Origin: Rhizobium sp. P38BS-XIX
Lineage (GTDB): Bacteria > Pseudomonadota > Alphaproteobacteria > Rhizobiales > Rhizobiaceae
Length of the DNA stretch: 64,000 bases
Assembly (NCBI RefSeq): GCF_012641435.1
Contig: NZ_JABAIJ010000005.1
Span: 464,367-528,366, forward strand
Reading direction: 5' to 3'
Shown: one piece after another, positions 18,274-27,373 of the stretch
Layout of the letters: the number at the start of each line of letters is the position of its first letter
Position numbering within the stretch: position 1 is the stretch's first letter
Program-made: the position numbers and the translations under genes
The notes under the pieces: model-generated
Told to the model about the DNA's origin: nothing
The model's input: only the letters and a program-made list of their open reading frames with translations
Database searches by the model: none

Positions 18274-19011
18274 ATGGACATACAGATAGCGCAGACGAGC
18301 AAGGGCGACAGGGAGGCGCGGTCAGTTGTGGCTGCCGGAACCATGTCGCGCGAACAGCTCATTCTGCAGCTTGGCGCGGTCTCCGGCCCTACCTACCTGC
18401 AAGCCGGCCTGCATGCGCTGACGAGCTATGCCGGTGCCTATCGCTATCTCCTGGCGCGGTGCGATTTCATCCAGGAAAGCGGCCTTGATTTCGTCGTTTC
18501 CTCCGACTGGCCCTTCGATCTGGTCAGGCGTCTTGCCTCCGAATTGACTGGCAGTTACGGCCGCATTGGCGAGCTGGAAAAGTGCATGGCGCTGTTCCAG
18601 CCAAGCGTGGCCTCCTTGCCTGACGACGTTGAGCTGCCGAGTGGTGTCAGCCGGCAATTCTATGCGCTGACCTTCAACGTCGGCCGCACGCGTTTCTCGC
18701 TGCTGTTGCTGGTCCGCGAATCGGAAGCGTTATCGCCGGAACGGCTGCGCGATGTCGGTTTGCTCGCCGGCTATCTCGCAAGCTCGGTCCGTTGCTTCGA
18801 AAGCAAGACGGAGCGGGATTTCGATCTGACGGAACGCGAGCTGGAGTGCCTGTTCTGGATTGCCGAAGGCAAGACCAGCGACGAGATCGCCATGATCCTC
18901 GGCATCTCGCGCAATACCATCAATAACTACATCACCAGTGTCATGCGTAAGACCGCCACCAAAACCCGGTCTGAGGCAATCGCCTTCGCCGTACGAAACA
19001 ATCTCGTTTGA
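18274..19011 (+). CDS. visN: LuxR-family motility master regulator VisN
   Basis: 245 residues from ATG 18274, with AGGAA seven bases upstream, matching the size of S. meliloti VisN. The N-terminal part is an autoinducer-type sensor domain. The C-terminus is a GerE/LuxR helix-turn-helix (LTERELECLFWIAEGKTSDE, then ISRNTINNYITSVMRKT). VisN and VisR form the heterodimeric activator at the top of the rhizobial motility cascade and switch on rem. It is followed by visR after 11 bp. The open frame extends to 18157, but those extra codons are not typical. Confidence 0.92.
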   Translation: MDIQIAQTSKGDREARSVVAAGTMSREQLILQLGAVSGPTYLQAGLHALTSYAGAYRYLLARCDFIQESGLDFVVSSDWPFDLVRRLASELTGSYGRIGELEKCMALFQPSVASLPDDVELPSGVSRQFYALTFNVGRTRFSLLLLVRESEALSPERLRDVGLLAGYLASSVRCFESKTERDFDLTERELECLFWIAEGKTSDEIAMILGISRNTINNYITSVMRKTATKTRSEAIAFAVRNNLV

Positions 19012-19022
19012 AGGCCCACTGA

Positions 19023-19769
19023 ATGCGATACCAGCCGGACAGAACGACGGACGCGCCGGGAGATGTAAGGCTCACGCGCTCTGGCAGAATATCCGGTCGC
19101 TCCGATCTGTTTCCGAAGCTTGTATCGATGCAGAAGCTGATCGATGCGCAGCATTTCGCGGTTTATCGGCTTTACGGATCCGGTCTGCCGCAAAAGCAGC
19201 GCCTCGTCTGCGAGATCGACAATTGGGGATCGGCCAATTCGGTCATCGGCAAATCCTTCGTGGAAGCCTATGGCGAAGCCATGATCGAGCACATTGACAA
19301 GTCGATGCTTCCGCTGATGTGGAATGGACGGGATAGCGACAGTACTGCCGAAACGCCCGATTTCGCGCCCTTCACGCAACGTCTGAAGCCACACCTGCTG
19401 CCGTTCGCCGGCGTGGCCTTCCCGGTCCGGCTGGGCGCTGTGGGCAACGGCTATGTGGTCTTCACGGCGAAGTTCATGGATCTGGTCAGCGACATGATCG
19501 TCGAGCTGCATGGCCGCAGCTGCCAGCTCATGATGGAGCTTCTGTCTCTGGATGAGCGCCGCTCTCAGGCTGCCGAAGCGCTCAGCGAACGTGAGATTGC
19601 GTGCCTTCAGCTTGCCGGCGACGGCCGCATCAGCGAAGAAATAGCCGAAAAGCTCGGCTTGTCGGTTCACACCGTCAACGCCTATCTCGGCTCGGCCACG
19701 ATCAAGCTCGACAGCGTCAACCGCATACAGGCAATCGCGAAGGCGATCCGCTTCGGCTATATAAGCTGA
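19023..19769 (+). CDS. visR: LuxR-family motility master regulator VisR
   Basis: 248 residues. N-terminal sensor-like domain and a C-terminal LuxR-type helix-turn-helix: ALSEREIACLQLAGDGRISE, then KLGLSVHTVNAYLGSATIKL. Partner of VisN and immediately downstream of it. The ATG at 19023 may be followed by a true start further in, since the first 20 residues are unstructured. The gene is convergent with the minus-strand gene ending at 19819. Confidence 0.9.
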   Translation: MRYQPDRTTDAPGDVRLTRSGRISGRSDLFPKLVSMQKLIDAQHFAVYRLYGSGLPQKQRLVCEIDNWGSANSVIGKSFVEAYGEAMIEHIDKSMLPLMWNGRDSDSTAETPDFAPFTQRLKPHLLPFAGVAFPVRLGAVGNGYVVFTAKFMDLVSDMIVELHGRSCQLMMELLSLDERRSQAAEALSEREIACLQLAGDGRISEEIAEKLGLSVHTVNAYLGSATIKLDSVNRIQAIAKAIRFGYIS

Positions 19770-19818
19770 TAGCGCACCGCCTTAGCGGAAACCCCAGATA
19801 TTCTTTTAGACAAGAGCG

Positions 19819-20259
19819 TCAGATGACGTGCGCTGCCTCGCCTTGGATGACGTAGCGTGCATCTCTCAGGCTGCGAGCGAGCAGCGCGGTATTCTCGTCC
19901 GGATCAGCCGAGGCCTTGTCGAAGGCGATGTGATTGATCTCGATGCCGGCGTAATTTTCCGTCAGTTCCAGCTTAGCGTAGACGGTCACGCCGCGCGGCT
20001 TGATTTCGAGGTCGATAGTTACTTCGGCCGGGCCGCCCCAATCGAGCTTGTAGTCCCCGCCGAGGCCGAAATTGACCACGCCCGGGAGGAAATAAAGCTC
20101 TGCTGCCGAGGCGACGAGATCGGCCAGATTGCCGTATCGTTCGAAGCGCAGCAGCGAGATCAGATCGGCTGCGTCCAGAAGGCGCAGTTCGCTCGCGACA
20201 GGGCTGATGGCTTCGGCAAGTATTCGTTCACGTTCGGCAGAGTAGGGGCATTTTTTCAT
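19819..20259 (-). CDS. Unnamed gene downstream of flhB
   Basis: 146 residues, beginning MKKCPYSAERERILAEAISP. Not recognised. The middle (LLRFERYGNLADLVASAAEL) looks helical, and the C-terminal half (GLGGDYKLDWGGPAEVTIDL, then EIKPRGVTVYAKLELTENYAG) looks beta-rich. No signal peptide or membrane segment. It starts 4 bp after the flhB stop on the same strand, so it is almost certainly co-transcribed with flhB and may have a motility role. The longer frame to 20373 would overlap flhB. Confidence 0.75.
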   Translation of the reverse strand: MKKCPYSAERERILAEAISPVASELRLLDAADLISLLRFERYGNLADLVASAAELYFLPGVVNFGLGGDYKLDWGGPAEVTIDLEIKPRGVTVYAKLELTENYAGIEINHIAFDKASADPDENTALLARSLRDARYVIQGEAAHVI

Positions 20260-20263
20260 TTGG

Positions 20264-21343
20264 TTATCGTACCCGTTTTCTATTCGACTGCGCGGCATAA
20301 ATCCGATGGATGAGCTCGGCGACGGCCTTGTAAAATACTGACGGGATGACGCTATCAACCGAGACTTGCGCAAACATGGAGCGCGCGAGGGGCGGATCCT
20401 CGAAAACGGGAATATTGTTGGCTTCGGCTATCTCTCTGATCTTTAACGCAATCAGGTCCTGGCCTTTGGCGACGACAACGGGCGCATCGCCTTCCTCGCG
20501 CACATAGCGCAACGCTACGGCGTAGTGAGTCGGGTTGGCAATGACGAGGGTGGCGCGCGGCACCTCCTTCATCATGCGCCGCCGTGCGCGATCGCGGGCG
20601 ATCGAGCGCTGGCGGGACTTGACGATCGGGTCGCCCTGCGACTGCTTGAGTTCGTCCTTCACTTCCTGCTTGGTCATTTTCAGCTCGTCGAACCAGTGAT
20701 ACCGGCTCCACAGGACGTCGGCGATACCGACGACGGCGGTCGCCATCAGCACGATGATCAGGATTCGCTGAACGATCGTCGACAGGCGCACGAAAATGGT
20801 CTGCGGGTCGGAAACCATCGAATCGATCGAATGGAAAAACTGGCTGCGCAGCACGAAGAACATGATAATGCTGACCACCACGATTTTCGCGAGCGATTTG
20901 CCGAATTCCACCAGGCCGCTCGTGCTGAACAGGCGCTTCCAGCCGGAGGCGGGTGAAATCCGCGAGAATTGCGGCCTGATTCGCTCGAGAACCGGCGTCG
21001 GCAGGTTCTGGAAGATCGAGGCGCCGATACCGAAAGTGAAGAAGAGCACCACCGCCGGAAGCAGCAGGTTGGCCACTTCCCAGCCGATTCGGGTAAAAAG
21101 CGAAATGGCGTCCGGCCCTGTCTCGAGCTGCCATTGATCCGGCTTCTCGAAGAGATCGCGCAACACTTCGCCCATGCGGCCTATGCGCCCCGGCAGGAAG
21201 AAGGTGACGTAGATGACCGTCGCAAGCATGGAGGCAAACAGCGTCGCTTCCCTGGAGTGAGGAACGTTACCTTTCTCCAGTGTGTCGCGGAGTTTTTTCT
21301 CCGTCGGGCTTTCTGTTTTACTGTCCTTGTCTTCGTCAGCCAA
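20264..21343 (-). CDS. flhB: Flagellar type III export switch protein FlhB
   Basis: 359 residues. Four membrane helices in the N-terminal half and a cytoplasmic C-terminal domain with the self-cleavage motif in LVIANPTHYAVALRY (cleavage between Asn and Pro of NPTH), which sets the switch from rod/hook to filament export. The frame starts with TTG at 21343, preceded by AAGGA. The N-terminus MADEDKDSKTESPTEKKLRD is typical of FlhB. It is first of the flhB-orf pair, 93 bp downstream of fliG. Confidence 0.95.
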   Translation of the reverse strand: MADEDKDSKTESPTEKKLRDTLEKGNVPHSREATLFASMLATVIYVTFFLPGRIGRMGEVLRDLFEKPDQWQLETGPDAISLFTRIGWEVANLLLPAVVLFFTFGIGASIFQNLPTPVLERIRPQFSRISPASGWKRLFSTSGLVEFGKSLAKIVVVSIIMFFVLRSQFFHSIDSMVSDPQTIFVRLSTIVQRILIIVLMATAVVGIADVLWSRYHWFDELKMTKQEVKDELKQSQGDPIVKSRQRSIARDRARRRMMKEVPRATLVIANPTHYAVALRYVREEGDAPVVVAKGQDLIALKIREIAEANNIPVFEDPPLARSMFAQVSVDSVIPSVFYKAVAELIHRIYAAQSNRKRVR

Positions 21344-21436
21344 AGCAGCCGTCCTTCATGAAACGGAAAGAGGCCGCGCATCATACGCGGCCCTGAGCTG
21401 AGCACTCTAAAATGATTTAGGTGAGTCGCAGTAAGA

Positions 21437-22495
21437 TCAAGCCGCTTCGTCCACAGGCGTATTTTCCTTGGACTTGAGCTCGATCTGTCCGGAGTTGGCA
21501 AGCCGGATGGCTTCCTGGGCGATGGCGCGCCGGGCAATCGCGATTTCGCGCGGGTTGATGCCGGTGTTGCCCATCTGCAGGTCCGATTCGATCATGCGGC
21601 GCTGACGCGGGCTGATCGAGGAGAGAACGATTTCGCGAATCTCGCCGTTCGAACCGCGCAGCGCCATGGTGAGAATGTCCGCGGCGATATCGTTGAGCAG
21701 CAAGACGCGGCTCGGTTGCGGCATCCGGATGAGATCGTCGAAGAGGAAGATCTTCGGGCGAACCTTCTCGACCGATTCCTTGTTGATCGTTTCCAGCGAG
21801 CTCAACAGGGTATCGACCTGCGGCTTGTCGAGTTCGTTCATCAGGTCGGCGACCTTCGTCGAACCGGATGCGTTGCGTTCCGCATCGATTTCCGCCATCA
21901 GCCCGAGAACGCGGTTCTCGATGATCTGTGCGGCCTTCGGGCTGACGTCCTTCAGGTTGACGGTACGGTTCATGATGTCGGGGCGCTGGGCTTCCGGCAG
22001 TTGCAGCAGGACCTTGGCGCCGAAGGAGGAGGGCATCATCGACAGCACGTAGGCCATCGTCTGCGGATGCTCACGCAGCAGGAACTTGGCGACGAAGACC
22101 GGGTCGGCCTCGCCCAGACGATCCCAGATGGAGGTCTCGTATGCCTGGAAGGCAGTGCGGCGGCCGAGCAGGCTGTCGACTTCGTCCGGCGTGAGGCCTT
22201 CCTCGAGAATGCTCTCGATGGCCTTCGCATTGTCCATCAGGCCGGCGCCTTCGGTAAACAGGTCCTCGAACTCAGCAACGAGCTGTGCCAGTTCGTCCGG
22301 CGGAATGAGCCTCAGCGATTGGGCCGAGGCAATGATCATCTGTAGTTCGTTCTGGGTAAAATACTTCAGCAGCCGTCCTGCCACCTGTTTTCCCATGGCA
22401 AGAAGGACGGCGGCCGCCTTTTCAGTCTGAGATAACGGTTTCTCGGCGATGGCGCCGCTGAAATCGTCAAAGTCCATCATGGTCTTCGTCTCCAT
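21437..22495 (-). CDS. fliG: Flagellar motor switch protein FliG
   Basis: 352 residues forming the torque-bearing ring that touches MotA. It has LSQTEKAAAVLLAMGKQVAG at the N-terminus (FliF-binding), EHPQTMAYVLSMMPSSFGAK in the middle domain, and the C-terminal charged torque helix region IFLFDDLIRMPQPSRVLLLN, then DLQMGNTGINPREIAIARRA. Two ATGs at 22480 and 22477 are preceded by GGAG nine or more bases upstream and are possible starts. It lies in the motA-fliM-fliN-fliG operon. Confidence 0.95.
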   Translation of the reverse strand: METKTMMDFDDFSGAIAEKPLSQTEKAAAVLLAMGKQVAGRLLKYFTQNELQMIIASAQSLRLIPPDELAQLVAEFEDLFTEGAGLMDNAKAIESILEEGLTPDEVDSLLGRRTAFQAYETSIWDRLGEADPVFVAKFLLREHPQTMAYVLSMMPSSFGAKVLLQLPEAQRPDIMNRTVNLKDVSPKAAQIIENRVLGLMAEIDAERNASGSTKVADLMNELDKPQVDTLLSSLETINKESVEKVRPKIFLFDDLIRMPQPSRVLLLNDIAADILTMALRGSNGEIREIVLSSISPRQRRMIESDLQMGNTGINPREIAIARRAIAQEAIRLANSGQIELKSKENTPVDEAA

Positions 22496-22529
22496 CCCGC
22501 ACAGGGAGTGGGCTCATCCTGAGCCGGGT

Positions 22530-23063
22530 TCAGCTTTTCTTCGTGTTGTAGACTTCAGTGAGCTTGATACCGAACCTGGTGTCATCATGTTCCAGAACGG
22601 TAATTTCGCCCCGGCCGATCTTGCGGCCGTTTACGGTGATCTCGACCGGCTCGCCGATCTTCTTGTCGAGCGCGATGATTGCGCCCTCGGTCAGGTTCAT
22701 CAGACCGGAAACCTGCATGCGGCTGCTGCCGAGCACGATCTGGACGTCGATCGGAATGTCCATGATCATGTCGAGATTGGCGGCAAGCGCGCTGCCAAGA
22801 GGAGCCGGTGCCGCGGGGGCGCTGTCGAAATCGCTGCCACCGAAAGCCGGCTCGGCGCTATCGTCGCCGAAATCGCCGAAGGTGGAGAGATCGGTGCCGG
22901 TCGACTCTGCACCGAACGCATCGGCTTCAAAATCGGGCATCCCGCCTTCGCTATCCTTCTTCAGGACGCCGCGCAGGCCATCGATGGCGTCGTCCAATGC
23001 GGCGTCGCTGTTTGGAAACTCCAGCGATTCCTCGCTGCTTTGCTGTGTCGTCTTCGTAGCCAT
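22530..23063 (-). CDS. fliN: Flagellar motor switch protein FliN
   Basis: 177 residues: an acidic, disordered N-terminal extension of about 90 residues and a C-terminal SpoA/FliN domain (DIPIDVQIVLGSSRMQVSGL, then LDKKIGEPVEITVNGRKIGR). FliN builds the bottom of the C-ring and docks the export ATPase complex. The ring domain is of normal size; the long extension is usual in rhizobial FliN. Confidence 0.94.
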   Translation of the reverse strand: MATKTTQQSSEESLEFPNSDAALDDAIDGLRGVLKKDSEGGMPDFEADAFGAESTGTDLSTFGDFGDDSAEPAFGGSDFDSAPAAPAPLGSALAANLDMIMDIPIDVQIVLGSSRMQVSGLMNLTEGAIIALDKKIGEPVEITVNGRKIGRGEITVLEHDDTRFGIKLTEVYNTKKS

Positions 23064-23126
23064 GAAATCACTATTCCAGTTGAAACTTGCCTCAAGCTGC
23101 CGTGGGTGTGGGTCACCCCCGGCCGG

Positions 23127-24074
23127 TCAATTCATCAGGTGCCGGAGAAGCTCGTCGTCGGAATTCACGTTGTCCTTGACGCGCACCGTGTAATTTTCGC
23201 CAGAGCGGCCGAATTCGCAGATGTAAAGGTCTTTGCTGTTGGCGCTGACCTCGACCCGGACATTGTCGGTATTGTCCATGAAGGGAATGACGTCGCCGAC
23301 CGCGAGCTTGGAAATCGTATCGAGCGTCAGCGATTGCAGCCGCACGCGTGCCTCGAGAGTCACCTGCGACCGGCGTACCTGTTCGCTCAGCTGCTCCGAC
23401 CAGGCCTGGGAGGCGGCCGTCGGGTTTTTCGCGCGGGGCGCACTCACGACAGTCCGCAGCAGATCCCGCTGGGGCACGACGATGACGAGCTGGGACACGG
23501 ACTTGCCGAGCGAGACCGTCATCGAAATCGCAGCCGCGAACTCATTTGCTTCGTCGGCAATAGCGACGGAAATCTCTTCGGCATTGTAGGGCGGGTCTAG
23601 ATAAGGCTCGAAACCACCGGGAGCGTTGACGGCCGAACGAAGCACGTTGGCGATCTTGTCGAAAACCATGACCGAGAGATCGAGCTCGATGACCGAGAGC
23701 GGCCGGGCAACGGCCGGCTCGATATCTTCCGGGCGGGCGCCGAGCATATGTTCCATCAACGTCATGATAAAACCCGCGCCGCAGCCGAGCACGAATTTCG
23801 GCGCCCAGTTGCGCAGCGAACCGTTGACCAGAGCATGGCTTCCGCCAAGCCCCGTCAGCAGATCCTTCATCAAACCCGACTGACAGCCGGCATAGGCGAT
23901 GCCGATATCCAGACCGGTTTCGGTCTTGATGATATCTGGCAGGAATTCGGCATAGACCTGGGCGAAAGCGGTGCCCAGCTTCGCAAGCGTCGCCTCATCC
24001 CCAAGATTGCCGGTGAGCTTGGCAAAGAGGGTGCGGTCCATCGTCTGTGCCTTATGCGCGGATTGCTGGCTCAT
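23127..24074 (-). CDS. fliM: Flagellar motor switch protein FliM
   Basis: 315 residues. Middle CheC-like domain and C-terminal SpoA domain (SLTLDTISKLAVGDVIPFMD, then EVSANSKDLYICEFGRSGEN). FliM is the CheY-P receiving protein of the switch. The rhizobial sequence diverges from the enteric one and lacks a clear enteric CheY-binding N-terminal peptide. Its start is 5 bp after the motA stop. Confidence 0.9.
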   Translation of the reverse strand: MSQQSAHKAQTMDRTLFAKLTGNLGDEATLAKLGTAFAQVYAEFLPDIIKTETGLDIGIAYAGCQSGLMKDLLTGLGGSHALVNGSLRNWAPKFVLGCGAGFIMTLMEHMLGARPEDIEPAVARPLSVIELDLSVMVFDKIANVLRSAVNAPGGFEPYLDPPYNAEEISVAIADEANEFAAAISMTVSLGKSVSQLVIVVPQRDLLRTVVSAPRAKNPTAASQAWSEQLSEQVRRSQVTLEARVRLQSLTLDTISKLAVGDVIPFMDNTDNVRVEVSANSKDLYICEFGRSGENYTVRVKDNVNSDDELLRHLMN

Positions 24075-24079
24075 GATTA

Positions 24080-24952
24080 TCAGGCTGCCTTACTTTCACC
24101 GCCGGGATTCATCATTTCCTGCTCAACCGCGTCGATCGACGGACGTTCGTAGGAAGAGATGGTCTTGCGGCCGTATTCGAGCGCGACCTGTGGCACCGAA
24201 CCGTTCATGTAGGCCAGCAGCGTCTGCTTCACGATCACGTAGAGGCGGTGCTGCTTGTTGCGCACGACCTTGATCTGGGAAACCAGCGGGGCGCAGACCG
24301 AATAGGACAGAAGAATACCGAGGAACGTGCCGACCAGCGCCGAACCGATCAGGTGACCGAGCACCTCAGGCGATTCGTTGATGTGGCTCATGGCCTTGAT
24401 GACGCCGAGAACCGCCGCGACGATACCGATGGCCGGGAAGGAATCGCCCATGATCGTGATCGAATGGAATGGCTTCATCTTGTCGTGCTGCATCGTGTCG
24501 AGCTCTTCATCCATCAGCGCCTCGATCTCGTGCGAGCGGGCGTTGCCGATGATGATGAGACGAACGTAGTCGCAGATGAAAGCCGTCAGATCTTTGTTCT
24601 TCAAAACGGTCGGGGCCGCCTTGAAGATTGTCGATTCATCCGGGTTGTCGATATGGGCTTCGATCTCGTTGCGCGACTTGGTGCGCAGGTCACGCATCAA
24701 GGCGTAGAGCACGCCGAGCGTGTCGAGATAGTCGCGTTCCTTCGGTACCTTATGGCTGAAGGCTTCTCCGAGCGCCTTTCCCGAATCCTTCACGACCTTC
24801 ATCGGGTTGGCCATGATGAAGCCGCCGATGCCGGCGCCTGCAATAATGACAAATTCGAAGGGCTGGAAAAGCGCCCCTACGTCGCCGCCCATGGCCATGA
24901 AGCTGCCTATGATGCAGCCGCAGGTCACTACAAATCCGATAATAATGTTCAT
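24080..24952 (-). CDS. motA: Flagellar motor stator protein MotA
   Basis: 290-residue proton-channel stator subunit with four membrane helices, beginning MNIIIGFVVTCGCIIGSFMA. The later pore helices contain GIVAAVLGVIKAMSHINESP and LIGSALVGTFLGILLSYSVC. The start at 24952 is chosen because the residues before it in the longer frame (to 25099) are not MotA-like. Its partner MotB is encoded 20 kb away on the other strand. It heads the motA-fliM-fliN-fliG operon and is divergent from flgF. Confidence 0.95.
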   Translation of the reverse strand: MNIIIGFVVTCGCIIGSFMAMGGDVGALFQPFEFVIIAGAGIGGFIMANPMKVVKDSGKALGEAFSHKVPKERDYLDTLGVLYALMRDLRTKSRNEIEAHIDNPDESTIFKAAPTVLKNKDLTAFICDYVRLIIIGNARSHEIEALMDEELDTMQHDKMKPFHSITIMGDSFPAIGIVAAVLGVIKAMSHINESPEVLGHLIGSALVGTFLGILLSYSVCAPLVSQIKVVRNKQHRLYVIVKQTLLAYMNGSVPQVALEYGRKTISSYERPSIDAVEQEMMNPGGESKAA

Positions 24953-25174
24953 CGTCGGTCCACACCTGAACGTTGCTTCATACGATGAAATAGGAGGGCT
25001 GCCTTGCGTGAGGCTGTTCGATGGGCCTGCGCACGTCCTTTTTGCCTTGCCAGTTTCGCACAAGCCAAGCGCTTCAGGATAGCGGGTAAGGGCATCCATG
25101 CCCCGCTAACGAAATGTAGGAGCGCACCGGCGTTTCCTTTCCCGTTATTCTCCAATGTCCGGAGGGCGTTGAAA

Positions 25175-25909
25175 ATGCAGTCTGGTATTTATGTTGCGCT
25201 ATCGTCCCAGATGGCGCTCGAGCGGCGCCTGACGACGATCGCCGACAACTTGGCCAATGTGAACACGACGGGTTTCCGCGGCACCGAGGTCAAGTTCGAT
25301 CAGGTTCTCAGCAATACCGAAAACAAGCTCAACGCCAAGGTCGCCTTCGTCTCTCAGGGCAACGACTATCTCTCCACCGACAATGGCGAACTGCAAAACA
25401 CCGGCAATCTCTTCGATTTTGCGGTCAAGGGCGATGCCTATTTCGGCTTGAACACGCCGGCGGGCCTGGTCGTGACGCGCGATGGCCGCTTCACCATGAC
25501 CGATAGCGGCGCGCTGGTTTCCGTGCGCGGCTTTCCCGTGCTCGATCCGGGTGGCGCGCCCATCCAGCTCGATCCTGCCGGTGGCGCACCCAGCGTTTCC
25601 TCTGACGGGACCATCACGCAGGGCGGCCGCCGCATGGGCCAGATCGGCCTCTACAGCTCGGATGTCAGCAAGGGCTTCCTACGCTATGAAAACAGCGGCA
25701 TCTTGCCGACGGACAGCCCGAAGCCGGTCATCGACCGCTCCAATGTGGGCGTTGCCCAGGGGTATCTCGAAAACTCCAACGTCAACGGCATGCGGGAAAT
25801 GACCAATCTGATCGAGGTCAGCCGCGCCTTCGACAATATCAGCACCCTCACCAGCAGCAGTGAAGGCACGCTCACCGACGCGATCAAGACCCTCGGCGGC
25901 AGCCAGTAA
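25175..25909 (+). CDS. flgF: Flagellar proximal-rod protein FlgF
   Basis: 244 residues, starting MQSGIYVALSSQMALERRLT with GGAGGG upstream of the ATG. It has the axial-protein N-terminal motif DNLANVNTTGFRGTEVKFDQ, and the C-terminal GYLENSNVNGMREMTNLIEV followed by SRAFD. FlgF assembles in the rod after FlgB/FlgC. It heads the large plus-strand operon; motA is divergent across a 222-bp gap. Confidence 0.94.
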   Translation: MQSGIYVALSSQMALERRLTTIADNLANVNTTGFRGTEVKFDQVLSNTENKLNAKVAFVSQGNDYLSTDNGELQNTGNLFDFAVKGDAYFGLNTPAGLVVTRDGRFTMTDSGALVSVRGFPVLDPGGAPIQLDPAGGAPSVSSDGTITQGGRRMGQIGLYSSDVSKGFLRYENSGILPTDSPKPVIDRSNVGVAQGYLENSNVNGMREMTNLIEVSRAFDNISTLTSSSEGTLTDAIKTLGGSQ

Positions 25910-25921
25910 AGAGGGCGGATC

Positions 25922-27310
25922 ATGGTCGAGGATCGGTTGCCGGAGGGCGCGTTGTCGCCGAAGCTGTCGCATATGGCGATGCTTGCCGGGCATTATGCGA
26001 TGGCCGAAAATGCCGTGGCCCATGGCGGTCACGTGCGCACCATCGCCGCGGGGCATTATACGGTCGCCGGCCTTTCGAGGCAGGTGCGGCTTGGCGATTT
26101 CGTCGCCCATCGCTCGTCGACCGGCGTCCATCTCGGCGAGGTCGTCCGCGTCGAGCCGGAGTTGACCTATGTCTGTCCGATCGAACCGGGTGAGCCGATC
26201 GGTATTCAGGATACGATCATTCGAAAGGGCGCCTTCCGCATTGCGCCCGACGATAGCTGGTGTGGCCGCACGATCAATTCGCTGGGCGAACCGATCGATG
26301 GGCTTGGTCCGCTGACGTCCGGCCTCGCGTCGCGCTCGATCTCGAACACGGCGCCGCCGTCGATGAAGCGAAAGCGCGTCGAAACCGGCTTCAAGACCGG
26401 TGTCCGGGCCATCGATATCTTCTCGCCTTTGTGCCTGGGACAGCGCCTCGGCATCTTCGCCGGTTCCGGCGTCGGCAAGTCGACGCTGCTGTCGATGCTG
26501 GCGCGCGCCGATGCTTTCGACAAGGTGGTGATTGCGCTCGTCGGCGAACGCGGTCGCGAAGTGCGCGAATTCATCGAGGATACGCTCGGCAGCCATATGC
26601 AGAAATCGGTAGCGGTGGTTGCGACCAGCGACGAAAGCCCGATGCTGCGCAAGATGGCGCCGCTGTCCGCCATCACAATCGCCGAGCATTTTCGCGATCA
26701 GGGCGACAACGTCCTGCTGATCGTCGATAGCGTCACCCGATTCGCGCATGCGATCCGCGAAGTCGCGACGGCCTCGGGCGAACCGCCGATCGCACGCGGA
26801 TATCCGGCTTCGGTCTTCACCGAATTGCCGCGCCTTCTCGAGCGCGCCGGGCCTGGCCCGGAAGGCACCGGCACCATCACCGCCATCATTTCCATTCTCG
26901 TCGATGGCGACAATCACAACGACCCAATCGCCGATTCGACCCGTGGCATTCTCGACGGCCATATCGTTCTGCAGCGCAGTCTGGCCGAAGAAGGCCGTTA
27001 CCCGCCCATCGATCCTTTGGCCTCGGTCTCACGACTGGCGCGCAAGGCATGGACGTCGGATCAGGAAAAGCTGGTTTCGCGCCTGAAGGCGCTGGTGCAT
27101 CGCTACGAGGAAACCCGCGATCTGCGTCTGATCGGCGGCTATCGCCAGGGCAGCGATCCGGATCTCGACATCGCGGTACGTCAGGTGCCGATTATCTACG
27201 ACATTCTAAAGCAGCTTCCCGACGAACGGCCGGTCGAAGACTCGTTCACCGATCTTGCGACCGCGCTGAAGAACGGCTCCGCAGCTGCCGTCGTGAACAG
27301 GGGAAGGTGA
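25922..27310 (+). CDS. fliI: Flagellum-specific export ATPase FliI
   Basis: 462 residues, homologous to F1 beta. Walker A GSGVGKST is at residues 181-188, the Walker B region is in NVLLIVDSVTRFAHAIREVA, and the family signature PARGYPASVF-like stretch reads PIARGYPASVFTELPRLLER. It powers export of axial proteins together with the FliH- and FliJ-like proteins encoded further along. It starts 12 bp after flgF. Confidence 0.96.
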   Translation: MVEDRLPEGALSPKLSHMAMLAGHYAMAENAVAHGGHVRTIAAGHYTVAGLSRQVRLGDFVAHRSSTGVHLGEVVRVEPELTYVCPIEPGEPIGIQDTIIRKGAFRIAPDDSWCGRTINSLGEPIDGLGPLTSGLASRSISNTAPPSMKRKRVETGFKTGVRAIDIFSPLCLGQRLGIFAGSGVGKSTLLSMLARADAFDKVVIALVGERGREVREFIEDTLGSHMQKSVAVVATSDESPMLRKMAPLSAITIAEHFRDQGDNVLLIVDSVTRFAHAIREVATASGEPPIARGYPASVFTELPRLLERAGPGPEGTGTITAIISILVDGDNHNDPIADSTRGILDGHIVLQRSLAEEGRYPPIDPLASVSRLARKAWTSDQEKLVSRLKALVHRYEETRDLRLIGGYRQGSDPDLDIAVRQVPIIYDILKQLPDERPVEDSFTDLATALKNGSAAAVVNRGR

Positions 27311-27373
27311 CGAGCACATGCGCCATCGTTCCGAAGATCCATTGGTCGCAACCAGCCGATACCTACGAATTCC

